From positions 819,978,396 to 820,042,395 of the forward strand of contig NC_081414.1 of NCBI RefSeq assembly GCF_030272615.1: a stretch of 64,000 nt of DNA, written 5' to 3'. Positions 10,355-21,329 of the stretch are shown here, piece by piece. The stretch comes from Cryptomeria japonica. Taxonomy: Eukaryota > Streptophyta > Pinopsida > Cupressales > Cupressaceae. A program made the position numbers and the translations under genes. The notes under the pieces are model-generated. The model did not search any database and was not told where the DNA came from. It saw only the letters and a list, made by a program, of their open reading frames with translations. Position 1 is the stretch's first letter. The number at the start of each line of letters is the position of its first letter.

Positions 10355-11663
10355 TTGATGAGGGGACTAGTATCGGGCCCTCCTTCTAGCACTAGTTTCT
10401 GTTGGCGAGTGTGTCAAAACAACGGTCAACAAGATTTCAACTACCGGTTTCAAAGGACATGGAATCGAATTCCAACATCAGTAAAGCCCTCTAATGACTA
10501 TGCTATCCTACTTTATCTTAAGGATTTAAATAATGATATTGCACCCATAATATAGTCTATGGGAGGGAATACTCTACCAACAACATTTGATGTTGTTGTT
10601 AGGGTTGAGAATAGTCTTATTTAGGCAAGGAAAATAGCACCTAGACCACCAATGCCTTTTTTTGCTGATATACAACCCATTAACCCTATAGTTCCACCTG
10701 TTGTAGATGTTGTCCCTTTATTTCCACCATATAATGCACAAGATGTAGCTCAAGAACATGTTGTTCCTAATAATTTGCAAGAGCTAATAAGCATTAAGGA
10801 GCAAAATCCTAATTTGCAAAAGACCTCGCGAAACTTTGGTAATGAGCTTGTTAACATAAAAAAGGCCCAAAGTCAACCACCTTACCAAGCTCCCTACCAA
10901 GCCCCATACCAATCCAATCCTTAGGTTCAAAGGAGGAATATAAACCAAAGGTCCTTCCAGTAGTATAATCCTAATGCACCCAACTCTGCTAGGGAGATAG
11001 TGTCAGTCCAGAATAATATGGCAATTCATTTTGAGTGGTGTTACCCTTGCAACCAGTGGCATAACTAATCCACTTGCCCTAATCATATTCAGAATCAGGC
11101 ATTAATGGTGCAAAATAGTGTTGATGTTCCAAGAAATCCATCTCAGAAAATCAATGAACAACAATCTGTGCCCATGGAACAAGGTTGTCCAAATTTCACC
11201 TTGATGAATTGGCAAGAGGAGGAGTTTTGTGGGGTTTACCCCTATAACAACCAATACAAAGTCTAAGAAGAGGGTTGTTGACATGGGACAACAGACTAAC
11301 AAAGGCAATATTCAACCTTCTACAAGTGCACAAGGCCAAATGGGGTCTACTTCGACTCAGAATATTCAAGTACCTCCAAGAGTACAACCTGTGGTGGCCA
11401 AGGATCAGCCTAAAATCCAACCCTAGCTAGCACAAGCACAAAAAGATACTTCTATCATCAAAGGACAACAAAAGGTTAATATGACTGATTTTAATATTTT
11501 AGACCAGCTGAAGAAGACCCATGTTAGTGTGTCAATGTGGGATTCCCTAGCTCTACCTGGGAAAAGAGATTTGTTACATGATGCCCTGTCTAAAATTTCT
11601 TTGACTGCTCAGCCTGCCAGTCAACAAGCTTTTAAGGATGTACTCACTAATAATCTTGAATAG
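10355..11663 (+). pseudogene. Gag remnant of G2
   Basis: Only the C-terminal half of Gag remains: FQRTWNRIPTSVKPSNDY and LLYLKDLNNDIAPII (end of capsid), then a proline-rich tract with a PYQAPYQAPYQ repeat at about 10880-10915, then HFEWCYPCNQWHN..TCPNH at about 11030-11070, a zinc-binding-like Cys/His cluster. A segment at 11481-11663 (MTDFNILDQLKKTHVSVSMW) is the linker that precedes protease in these elements. At least a dozen stops interrupt it. Family assignment comes from position and the similarity of the linker to other Tat elements. Confidence 0.65.
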
Positions 11664-11699
11664 AAGAGTGAACAACAATCATAACAGTCCAAGGTAATC

Positions 11700-12140
11700 A
11701 AGCCACTCCCCTTCTATATTACTTTAATTTTTGGCCAACACCTACTACATTATTGCATGATAGATTTAGGTGCAAGTAGCTCAGTTATGCCAAAGGAAAT
11801 AGTGGACAAATTAGGATTGTCATATGAGCCAATGAGTAAGGGGGTAGTTCAATTAGATGGGACTAATGTAAATACTGTTGGAGTAATTAAAAATTTGAGT
11901 GTTACTCTCCACGCTTGTCCAAATTTTTCAATCCCACAGGATGTGTATTTGATAGATCTTCCACCCTACTTTTCCATATGCCTGCCAGGAGAATTTACAG
12001 CCAAGTTGGGGGGTTATTTGTCATGTAATTGGTCACATGTGTTCTTTAGGATGAGGTATGGAAATAAGGTTACCATCAAATCATAAATTTTTGCTAATGA
12101 TCACATAGAGCCATATGTCCCTAGTGTTGTAAACGCTAAT
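11700..12140 (+). pseudogene. Aspartic protease of G2
   Basis: The active-site loop reads HYCMIDLGASSSVMPKEIVD, with Asp 3 of the open stretch at 11763-11765. The residue between Asp and Gly is Leu, whereas retropepsins have Thr or Ser there. Downstream VQLDGTNVNTVGVIKNLSV and the Tat-type extension YFSICLPGEFTAKLGGYLSC, NWSHVFFRMRYGN are well preserved, and this extension matches the equivalent, frameshifted part of G1. A stop at about 12084 separates it from the next segment (IFANDHIEPYVP). It would process the polyprotein; the Leu substitution suggests reduced or lost activity. Confidence 0.8.
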
Positions 12141-12926
12141 TTGGCCATGCATGAACAAGAAGACCAACCTATACCAAGAGATCCAAATATCGCTATGGAT
12201 GATATTATCTTGGATGAATGGGATTCTGAAAATCTTGAGGAGGATCCCTTAAAGCACATGGATGAGGTAAGTCTTGGGGTATATATGTTTCATGAACAAA
12301 ATCTTGTTGTCCCAAACTTGGTTAAGGATGCAGAACAACAAGATAACCAACACTCCAATGAGATTTGGAAGCTCTATTTTGATGGTTCAGGGATTAAGAA
12401 TGGTGGTGGTGGTGGTTGTATGCTAATTTCATCTAACGATGACAAGTATTATGCAACTTTTAGGTTTTATTTCAACTGCACTAACAACACAACTGAGTAT
12501 GAGGCCTTAGTTCATGCCCTACAATGGGCAAATAAGAGAGGTATCAGTTGTTTGCAAGTATATGGTGATAGTGAGTTGATTGTCAACTGGGTAAGAGGTC
12601 TCCATACCACTAAGAATGAACTTTTGAAGTCTTATAAGCATAGGGTGTGGGATCCCATAGAGGATTTTCAAGCTTTTAATCTATTGTCTATTCCTAGAAA
12701 TTTGAATAAGCATGCTAATAGATTGGATGTAGTAGGAGCTCAGTATGATATTCCTAGTGATATCAATAATACTAAGGAGAAACATTATGTCAAAGTAATT
12801 GTTAGGTCTTCTATTACTAACAATGTTGATCATTGGCAAGTTTTTGATAGTGATCAACAAATTATAATTTTTTTAAGGGAAGAGGCAGAGTTCTCAAATG
12901 ACAACCGAGAAAAGTTCAAACAATAG
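12141..12926 (+). pseudogene. Second, archaeal-type RNase H, upstream of RT in G2
   Basis: The first 70 residues are an acidic linker (DDIILDEWDSENLEEDP; EVSLGVYMF resembles the G1 linker EVSLGVYRV). The domain follows: LYFDGSGIKNGGGGG (Asp 81), CTNNTTEYEALVHALQWA (Glu 119), YGDSELIVNWV (Asp 143), and LNKHANRLDVVGAQ (Asp 196). This stretch has no stop, so it is the best-kept part of G2. Location before RT repeats the arrangement of G1. The tail (DHWQVFDSDQQIIIFL) matches the G1 tail (KHFQVFEDDTHILSFL), so the two domains with their flanks are homologous units, not independent chance captures. An RNase H role is inferred from the fold. Confidence 0.88.
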
Positions 12927-12989
12927 TATGAAGATCAGATCATACAATTGAAGTCAAACAAGCTACCTAAGGGTTTGGTCACCTTGGAG

Positions 12990-14594
12990 TCAATATTAAA
13001 TGACGATGATGATTAGCTGAGAAAATAAAAATCTAGCTTGCAGATCAAGGAAGAACATTGTGAGAATGTTGATATTTTCAAAGACAAGCTGTTAAAGCTT
13101 GGCAAGGTATGGACTTTAGAAGAAAGACATGCTTTTATACTTCTTTGCCAAGAGTTTAGTGATATTTTTGCTTGGCAATATTCTGATTCAAAAGGTTTTG
13201 ATCCTAGCATTTCCCAACATACCATAGAGCTTGAGCCAAATCCCAAACCTGTGAGGCAAAAACATAGGCCTCTCAACCCCAAGCTTGATCCCCTTATGGT
13301 CAAAGAACTTAATAAATTGATTGAGAGCAACATTATTTTTCCTATCAAACATACCTCTTGGGTGTTAAACCTTGTCCCAGTGAGGAAAAAGATTGGTGAA
13401 ATCAAACTTTGTGTTGATTTCAGAGACCTAAATAGGGCCTCCCTTAAAGATAGACACCCTCTACCCTCTATGGAGAAGATCCTACAAGTTGTTGCTGGTT
13501 TTGAGAGGTTTTCTCTGTTAGATGGCTTCTCATGTTATAACCAAGTTTTAGTAAAGGAGGAGGATTAGTTCAAGACAACATTCATAACCAAATGGGGAAC
13601 TATGGCTTACAAGAAAATTTCATTTGGTTTGTCTAATCCCGGAGCTACTTTTCAGCGTGCCATGGATATGGCATTTCAAGGTTTAATGTATAAATTTGTA
13701 CTTGTTTATTTGGATGACATGACTATTCCTTCCAAAAATTCAAATGAACACTTAGCTCAATTGAAAAAGATCTTTGAGAGGTGCAGGGAGTTTGGTATAT
13801 CCCTCAATCCAAAGAAATGTGTGTTTGTTGTCCATGAGGGTAAGTTACTAGGTTATGTGGTGTCAAAAGAAGGTATAACAATTGATCCAGAGTGGGTAAG
13901 TGCTATTCTTTCTCTTCCCCTACCAACACACAAGAAATGCTTGCAAAGGTTCTTGGTTAGGATTAATTTTGTTGGAAGGTTTATTCCAGATATAGAAGAA
14001 TTATTAAAGCCTCTAACCTCTATGCTGAAAAAGAGTGTTCCTTTTAGTTGGTCAAGGGAAGGAAAGAGGAGTTTTGAGCTGATAAAAGAATCACTTGCAA
14101 TTGCTCCTACTTTGCTGAATCCAAATTTTTCAAAATATTTCATTATGTATGCTTATGGAAGCATTGACAACATATCATCTATGCTGGTTCATGAGAATGA
14201 GCATGGTTTAGAGCAGCCCTTGGCCTTTTTCAGTCAAGGCCTTAAGGACTATGAAGAGAAGTATTCTTTTGTTGAAAAACATGTTCTTTCTATTGTTAGG
14301 AGCTTAAAATTTTTTAGACATATGTCGTCTAATAATAAAATTAGATTTCTAGTTGCTCATCCATCAGTTAAGGGGTTTTTGCTAAGTAAAGATCTGAATG
14401 ACAAAAGGTCTTGTTGGGTGACCAAGGTTATGGAATTTGGTGTAGATATAAAGGTCACTAAGCTAGTTAGAGGCAAGGGACTATGTGAGCATCTTGCTGG
14501 TGACTCAAACAATAGTAAAAATAATGAAGAGAAGGTTGTTCTAGCTCTCCAAGAACAAGAACCAACAACTGAATCTACTCTTACTACAAGCTAG
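12990..14594 (+). pseudogene. Reverse transcriptase and native RNase H of G2
   Basis: After stops at about 13015-13030 the RT runs: LNLVPVRKKIGEIKLCVDFR, FSLLDGFSCYNQVLV, a TAG at 13566, MAYKKISFGLSNPGATFQRA and the YLDD active site at 13707-13718. Thumb and connection follow (RINFVGRFIPDIEELLKPL). The native RNase H is degenerate: YFIMYAYGSIDNISSML lacks the expected first Asp, and IRFLVAHPSVKGFLL lacks the Asp of the usual T-D-H. Glu in YSFVEKHVLSIVRSL remains. Ends near 14594 with a TAG. RT identity is certain. Confidence 0.9.
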
Positions 14595-15450
14595 GTGCAA
14601 GAAATTACTCATTTCTTGTTAACTAGTGAGTGTCCTCATGGATTGACTATGGAAAAAAGAAGGTATTACAGACTTCAATCCATTCCCTATGTGCTTTTGA
14701 ATGGTATTCTTTTCATAAAATATTTTCATGGTGTTTAACTAAGGTGCATTGAAGCTGCCCAAGTAGATAAAGTATTATTTGAGTTTCATGAAGGATCAAC
14801 TGGAGGACACTTCTCACTTAGAGCTACAAATCTTAAGATTATGAAAGGGGGCATTATTGGCCTAATTTATTTAGAGATGTACATTCTTGGGTGAGAAAAT
14901 GTAAAGAATGTGCCATGTTTGTAGGAAAAAAGAAGTTAGCAGCGCTGCCATTGCAACCCATTAAAGTAGAGCAACCCTTTTATGAAGTGGGGTTTAGACT
15001 TCATTGGGGTCATAAATCCACCTTCAAGTGTTGGCCATAATTAGATACTCATAGCCACTGATTATTTTACCAAGTGGACTGAGACTGTAGCACTCAAAGA
15101 AGAAAATGAGATAGTTGTACTTAACTTCTATGAAGTGCTGATAACAAGGTTTGGTGTTCCAGAATCAATATTTTTAGATAATGCTCTTGCTTTTGTAGGA
15201 AGTAGAATATCTGATTGGGCAGTTAGGAATGGTGTTTATCTCAACTCTTCATCTAACTATTACCCTCAGGGTAATGGACAAACTGAGTCCACAAATAAGA
15301 ACTTGTTAAGGATCATTAAGAGGACCATGGAAGAAAACCAAAGAACTTGGCATACCAAGCTGAAATCAGCCTTATGGGCTGATAGAATTATACTGAAGAG
15401 ATCCACTAGAATGCCATCATACATGCTTGTGTATGGAAAAGAAGCAAGGT
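14595..15450 (+). pseudogene. Integrase of G2, first part
   Basis: A short lead (YYRLQSIPYVLLNGILF) precedes a zinc-binding module with H..H (FHEGSTGGHFSLRA) and KCKECAMFVG at about 14900. Catalytic core: LDFIGV near 15000, DYFTKWTETVAL, SIFLDNALAFVG (second Asp, about 15178) and YYPQGNGQTESTNKNLL, in which the catalytic Glu is kept. One or two frameshifts lie at about 14845 and 14980-15030. The gene is broken at LVYGKEAR (15450) by the inserted Sirevirus fragment and resumes at 18813. Confidence 0.85.
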
Positions 15451-17858
15451 GAGGCAGATGAGAACATAGTTGAGACCTATGCAAAAGCCCTCTTAGAAGC
15501 CCCTAAGGAACTGACATAAAAAGTATCTGGCAATGCTGAAACCATAGAAAGAAAAATCCAATAAGAGAAAAGGATTAAGAAAACTAAACAGATAGTCAGG
15601 AAAGGAACAAGGCAGGCCAAAGCAATCAAAGAGGATGTATTGAATAAAACTGGTATCAAGGAGAGTGAATTGGAAGGACTACAACCAAAAGCACATCTTT
15701 CACCGATTGCTACTTCCTCGGACAGTGAAATACTAGTTGAATTCAAAAGGGTTGAAAGAAAGAGAAAAACCTCACTGATACCCTCACCTACACCTAGAAG
15801 GACAAGACAAAAACAATAGGCAGTTAGGCCTCTGACTAAGAAATTGACCCCAAAGAAAAGAAAAGTGAAACAGGTTATTCCTCCTTTTGACAAACTTTTG
15901 AATGATATAACTGAAGATGGAAAATTGACAAACATCAGCAAGTTGTATAACACACTTTCAAATGATGAAAAAGAAAGTATAGAGAATAGTGTTATACTAC
16001 ATCTTGATATGTATAAGAAATTTTTGATGGAAATTGTTGATGATATACCAAATGACTTGTACAGAAGGTTACAAACAAGAAGGGTAGCAATTGCGGAACT
16101 AGATAAAAAGATCAAAATAGAAAAACTACTTGCAGTTCATCCAGTGAACTCAACTCAAGAGATTGATGAGTTGATCTGTGAGGCCAACTAGATTGTATTC
16201 TCAACCGGTCACCCACATGTAGCACTGATGGCAGATAGAGTAAATGAAATATCAGAAGAAACTGCAGACAAGTAGGATATATTCTTTATTGAAAAATAGA
16301 AACAAGAAGAGCTTAAGAGACCAAAGACTTTTAAGGTCTATCAAAAGGAAAAAGATAAGGATAAAGGGAAAGGAAAGGTATGTGGACCCCCAAGCATAAA
16401 GATAACTGATAACTTGACCCCACCTCCTTCTGATACTCCACCGGTACAAACTATTGACACACCACTGACAACAAAGAGTATGGATACACCACATGAGGAC
16501 AACAAACCTGATTTTGAGGTGTTATACACAATGAACATTGACACAAAGGAAGTGAACATTGTGGTTGAAAGGGAAACAACTGACAAGAGGGATGTGGCAA
16601 CAGAGCCACCGACAGGAAATATTGCAGTTGGAAACACTGAAATTGGGAATGAGCAACAAATTGAATTATCAAATGATCCCCTAGATACAAGAAAGGAAGA
16701 TACCACAGGTGCACACACTAATGTATCTACTGAGTCATTGGTAGTAGACAACACAAAGGTAAACAAAGAGAAACTGGTAGATAAATTAGAAAAACTGGCA
16801 GTGGATAACACAGTAAAATCATCAAGAGAGAACATTGAGAAACAAGTAAAGCAACAGGCTTCTTCACTGGTACATACTAAGACAATACCTCCGACTACAA
16901 CAAAAAAACCTAAACCTCTTGTCGTAGAAATGCAAACTCAAACAAATCCTCCAGAGAAAGAGGAAAGCAAAGCTATTACTACCACTGACGAATTGCAGAT
17001 TGTGAAGACAGTTGGACAGTCATCCAGAATATCCATAACTGAATTTAGGCCAACTAATGTAACAAAGGTGTTATTAGACTCAATAAAGAAAATAAGAGAG
17101 TGTAATGCACAGTCATATAAGGCTATTAAAGACACTTTACCAATTTTGAAGATGATAGCTCCAAAGTGTAACATAGAAAATAAAGATTCTTTGAGCCAAT
17201 TAGACACATTGTCTAAATATATAACCGACAACCTAATAACATTTGATCAGATAAATGAAGACAACTTCAGAGAGAAAATGAATAAAGAGAAGGAAAAATT
17301 ATTTGAGGAGAAAGTCAAGAAGAATAAGGAACAAATGGAAACCTTATTACTAGTATTAGGCAAGACAATTTTGGACTTCAAGAAATTGTATAGAGATACA
17401 TACAAAACAAACATTTGGACAAAAGATATAGACAAAGAGATCGACATAGCCCAAAAGGAAATAAATGATATTGATGACAACTTGATAGGTTCATCATATT
17501 CAATATCGATAATTGAACAGGAAATTGCAGAATTTGAAGAGAAAATAGAAAAACTTGAGAAAGACAAGGAAAGGATAAAGTTTAAGGGAAAAGAACTTAA
17601 GTGCAGACTAAGTCCTAAACTGGATATCCTCATCTCTTTGAGAAAAGATATTTCTGAGGCTCTTGTTCGAGGACTTAAGACACCGGAAGATAAAATGCAC
17701 CTTCTCACCGATACAATTCAGAAAACTGAAGCAGCACTGAAGGACAGTGAAAGATTCTACAACAGTCCGAATGTTGCCTTAGCAAAAATTTATCAGATTA
17801 TAACCAATCAGTTACAAGGATCAAGACAAGAACTACACTCAATTGACATTGAATGACA
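15451..17858 (+). pseudogene. Extra 3' ORF (coiled-coil) of a Sirevirus-like element
   Basis: One frame stays open except for about six in-frame stops (near 15517, 15562, 15817, 16189, 16273, 16297) for 802 codons, with no frameshift. The last 480 codons are uninterrupted. The protein is basic and Lys/Ser-rich early (RRTRQKQ, KKRKVKQVIPPFDKLL), Thr/Pro-rich in the middle (LTPPPSDTPPVQT), and then a long charged helical region with heptad-like spacing (EQEIAEFEEKIEKLEKDKER). Position between pol and 3' LTR equals the env-like extra ORF of Sireviruses. No signal peptide, membrane segment or enzymatic motif is seen. Function unknown; it may be a structural or adaptor protein. Confidence 0.7.
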
Positions 17859-17869
17859 AACTTTGTCAT

Positions 17870-18040
17870 TGATGCCAAATGGGGAGTAGTAGAGGATGAG
17901 AAAAAGGATATGACAAAAGAGATCATCTGCTCAGGGGGAGCACTCAATATTGGAGCAGACATTTTTTGGACAACACTTTTTGGATATACTTTTTGGCTTT
18001 TTCTCATGAGTGTTGCCATCAATGCCAAAGGGGGAGATTG
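17870..18040 (+). promoter_or_regulatory. Cluster of polypurine tracts before the 3' LTR
   Basis: Three G-rich purine runs occur in a row: AAATGGGGAGTAG at 17877-17889, CAGGGGGAGCA at 17933-17943 and AAAGGGGGAGAT at 18027-18038, the last abutting the LTR. The polypurine tract primes plus-strand DNA synthesis; multiple tracts before the LTR are a known Sirevirus trait. The phrase GCCATCAATGCCAAAGGGGG recurs in related elements of this window. Confidence 0.8.
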
Positions 18041-18812
18041 TTGGCAAATGCACACTCCAATGAGAAATTGTAGGTGATTGAAGGTGTTGTCATTGATGGC
18101 AACCTTACAATCCTATGGCACCGACACCGACAAACACCGACACAGGCACATACACCGACACCGACAACAACAAAGATGGACACTGACACCCTGGCCGACA
18201 AGATCTTATTTATTGTATTTTTTAATTAATTGTAAAATCTTTTTGTAATCCGACAAGGCATATTGTAATAAGGCTCATATATAAGTATAAAATCTTGTAG
18301 AACAAAAAGATATAGGATATATAGATGGATATCATGTGCGAATATTCAGGCAGATTGTAAAGTAAGGTTTATGATTATTGCAGAGCTTAAAATGGTATTG
18401 AACCTGGCATAGCAGTTGCTGATCCAAAGCAGTACATGACATTGGATTTATATAATCCACTTTTGTAAGTTAGTGAGACTTCTCTTTTGTATTTAAGCAG
18501 TGAGCTTTAGGCAGTTGGCCTCCCTGCATGTGCAGGTCCCTATTGTAACAGTAATATTCACTTATTGGCCAGTGAGCGAATATTGTGGGTCACAAATCCC
18601 ACCGAGGTTTTTCCCACACCGGGTTTCCTCGTTAAAAATATTGTGTTATGGTGTGCTTTCTATGTTGTGGTTGTTGTTCTTATTTACTGCATTAATTCTT
18701 GTTTACCGGTATACTGTTTTGAGATGCAATTCATTTAATAAGTTAAGAAAATCCATTAACCGGCAAGATACTGATTCACCCCCCCCTCTTAGTATCTTTG
18801 GTAATCCTAACA
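18039..18812 (+). repeat. 3' LTR of the Sirevirus-like fragment
   Basis: It begins TGTTGGCAAATG directly after the polypurine tract and ends AATCCTAACA, with TG/CA ends. A TATA-like box CATATATAAGTATAA lies at 18276-18290. The end signature (a run of C followed by CTCTTAGT.T..GGTAATCCTAACA) matches the reverse complement of the other Sirevirus LTRs in the window (TGTTAGGATAACC...GAGAGGGGGG). Right after it G2 integrase resumes. Confidence 0.85.
18116..18190 (+). repeat. Imperfect CACCGA hexamer repeat in LTR
   Basis: Units such as CACCGACACCGACAAACACC, then TACACCGACACCGACAAC, recur over 75 bases. They lie upstream of the TATA-like box of this LTR, so they belong to its U3. Sirevirus LTRs are known to be rich in short GC-bearing repeats; a regulatory role here is only inferred. 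Confidence 0.6.
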
Positions 18813-19185
18813 AGATCTAGCTAACCAGCTGGATATGATTGAAGAAGAGCCTATGACAACAAGGTTGGCTCAATGAGTTGAGCTAGAAGAAGTTAAAGAT
18901 GATGCAATGAAGAAGATTGAGCATCACCAAGCTCAAATGAAAATATCATTTCACAAGAGGGCAACTCCTAGAGTGTTCAAAGAAGGAGACATTGTCCTGA
19001 AGTGGGATGAATTTAAGAGTAGGTCATACAAGCATACAAAGTTTGATGCTTTTTGGAGCAGGCCTTACATGATTTCTGAGTGCAAACAACACAATGCCTT
19101 CCAACTGTCCAAGTTGGATGGTGAAATTGAACCAATCCCAGTCAACGAGATTTACCTCAGGCATTTGTTTTTGAGGTATGCCTAA
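18813..19185 (+). pseudogene. Integrase C-terminus of G2
   Basis: The frame resumes in phase with the upstream half: DLANQLDMIEEEPMTTRLAQ, then a TGA at about 18876, then MKKIEHHQAQMKISFHKRAT and the GPY-type C-terminal module VLKWDEFKSRSYKHTKFDAF, FWSRPYMISECK, ending PVNEIYLRHLFLRYA and TAA at 19183-19185. This module helps bind DNA. G of the GPY triplet is replaced by Arg. There is no chromodomain. Confidence 0.85.
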
Positions 19186-19711
19186 AATTTGTACATATTT
19201 TAGCAGTTTCTAGTTGATAATAAGTGCTTTTGCACAGTAGTTAGTGGTTGTTTTGTTTTCCCTAAGTGCCTTGTGCACAGTTCTGAAGAAGTTTCAAGGA
19301 AGCTTCTGCATAAAGAGGTTTTCTGATGTTATGAATTCTAGTTATAGAAGAAAGGTGATAATTATATGAAACAAGGTTGTGTTTATCTCTTGTCAGACAC
19401 AAGAAGCATCTCTCTCATATAGCTATAATAAATAACAATAGTATTACAAAAGGTTTTTGCTATTGCCTTGCCCTAGTCTATCAATTACACATGTATAATT
19501 CATGATAGTAAGGTGTTTTTCAATTTTCAAAACATTACAGTGACACTGTGCCAATGAATAGTCTTAGGCAGCGGGTCAAGATGTTTAGTAGGCAAACATA
19601 TATCAAATTTAGGCAGAAATGTTACTTATTTTTGCTACAAGCTCAATCGGGTAGATCTTTTATGTGTTTACAAACAAAGGTGCATTTTTATTCTATTGTA
19701 TTACATTCATG
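19186..19711 (+). other. 3' untranslated sequence of G2
   Basis: No open frame of note. It should lead to a polypurine tract and 3' LTR of G2, but I see no clear TG start or purine tract before the Sirevirus LTR begins at 19712. The last five bases, TCATG, would be one copy of that array's target duplication; the partner is not present because the array is truncated at its other end. Confidence 0.45.
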
Positions 19712-20932
19712 TGTTAGGATAACCGATGGACAACTGAGAGGGGGGGGGGGTGAATCGGTTGTCAATAGATTACGCAACTTTAAGCACACAAAACCTTTTA
19801 CCATAATGCATAAACCAAATACTGGAATAATAGATATATCAATTAAGCACAAACATAAATCACATAACAATCACCATCCATCCACAACACATAACACTAG
19901 GATTTGTAAGTGGAAAACCTGGTAAAGGGAAAAACCATAGTGGGAAGCCTACCCACAGTCAGATAATACTTCTGCAGAAAGTATGTGATTACAATAAGAG
20001 GGGCCTACACATGCAGAAAGGCTAACAACCTAGAGCGCACTTCTCATCACAAAAGGATCCTCATTGACTACAAAAGAAATCCAAACTAAAATCCAGAAAG
20101 ATGAATGAACTGCAAGAATATCATCTCCTATGCTTGAGTATAGTTCTGGTTAAGCTCAATACCAAAGGTCTTAAACCTCTTACACAAACCCAATTTGATC
20201 ACGATTGACCAAAAACTTTGCATATGATTACAACCTTGTTCACACACAGATAATCCCATAACCATCCACTACCTTGATCTACAAAGAAATCTTACATCAT
20301 ATATATACCAACCCGAGACCTAAACAATAAGGTTAGCCACCTAAAGGATAATATAATAAATTTGTTACATAATCCCACAAACCAATGATAAACCAAGTCG
20401 TCCTAAGACCGAAACAACATAAACCAATCAATAAATCCAACTGGTAATGCATCGGGAGCATCAACCAACACATTACATAAACCGGTCCATAACCTAACAT
20501 AATAAAATCAGACCTAAAATAGGTCACCATAAGACAAATGAAACACCACCGATCAACTAGAACATGAAAATGACAACCATCAGCATCCTGATAACCTTCT
20601 AGAAGCCACACCAACACCACTTATCGGATTCATCAAAAGATCTTCAACAAATCTTTGCCGGTAAAACCCTTACCGATAACCAAACGGCTTACTAGAACAA
20701 ATGATAGCTTCTGGATCATCAAATCCTGAACGAACTAAATGTGATACACATCAGGAACACATGAATAACCAATCCAAACCAATTCCACAAATTGGAGCAT
20801 ATCAAAGAATACCAAAGACAAATCTCCAGATCATTATCAAAGTCCAACCACTCTACCGAAACCTAGTAGACAACAAAACAACTAGTGTTGACATCAATGC
20901 AACAAAAAATCAATTCCTCCAAATTGCCAACA
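19712..20932 (-). repeat. LTR1 (3' LTR) of the Sirevirus-like array
   Basis: It is 1221 bases with ends TGTTAGGATAACC and TTGCCAACA on the plus strand, that is TG/CA both ways. It shares most of its sequence with LTR2. A TATA-like stretch, GGTATATATATGATG on the minus strand, lies near 20292-20306. A run of 11 G at 19740-19750 sits near the U5 end. The polypurine tract abuts its right end. Confidence 0.9.
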
Positions 20933-21260
20933 ATCTCCCCCTTTGGTATTGATGGCAGCACTAGATATGAAAAACATCCAAGTGCGAAGAAATGCCAAAC
21001 GAATCTCCCCCAAAGGAAGACATCCAACAATCTCCCCAAGATGATATAACAATGAAGTTATGAACCAATAGACCAAGCTCCCCTTGTGAATGATATCCTT
21101 GTTAAGCTCTGATCACTCTGACTGATATTTCTATTAAGCTCTAGTTTTTACATAAATATCTCTCTCCCTTTGACATCAATGCCATAAATTTGACATAAAT
21201 ATCAAAGAAAAATCATAAATCCTCTGAACTACATAGTTGACTACTCCCCCTAAGTAGTCG
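20933..21260 (-). promoter_or_regulatory. Cluster of polypurine tracts, left copy
   Basis: Minus-strand purine runs are seen at 20933-20945 (abutting LTR1), 21003-21016, 21028-21040, 21074-21083, 21163-21172 and 21245-21252, each with a core like GGGGGAG or GGGGAG. Only the one abutting the LTR is needed to prime plus-strand synthesis. The series is a Sirevirus hallmark and matches the clusters at 17870-18040, 26760-27080 and 38423-38670. Confidence 0.8.
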
Positions 21261-21329
21261 CACCAACACATCAATTCGGAATGAATGATAGCTCTAATAA
21301 TGCATACTTGACTGATGCCAATCAACATC

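Larger units (their letters stand above)
15451..18812 (+). mobile_element. 3' part of a Sirevirus-like Ty1/copia element inside G2 integrase
   Basis: The G2 integrase frame stops at GKEAR and resumes exactly at DLANQLDMIEEEP (18813 on), so the intervening 3.36 kb is an insertion. It contains an extra ORF, a cluster of polypurine tracts and a 3' LTR ending CCTAACA. It has no 5' LTR, gag or pol: the left edge begins directly inside the extra ORF. It is thus 5'-truncated or was later deleted. No target-site duplication can be checked, because the true left end is absent. Confidence 0.8.
10346..19711 (+). mobile_element. Ty3/gypsy element G2, Tat-like, 5'-truncated, with nested insertion
   Basis: Order on the plus strand: gag remnant (10355-11663), protease (about 11700-12100), archaeal-type RNase H (12141-12926), RT and native RNase H (about 12990-14594), integrase first part (14595-15450), a foreign insertion (15451-18812), integrase end (18813-19185), 3' untranslated sequence to 19711. 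The domain order matches G1, but the sequences are clearly different subfamilies. No LTR is visible at either end: the left side is cut at the head-to-head junction with G1, and the right side is interrupted by the Sirevirus array at 19712. Stops and frameshifts occur throughout. Confidence 0.85.

Noticed and set aside
16341-16835. 164-codon hydrophobic minus-strand frame
   Set aside because: It mirrors the long plus-strand extra ORF; the Ser/Phe/Val-rich product is what antisense of a Thr/Glu/Lys-rich ORF gives.
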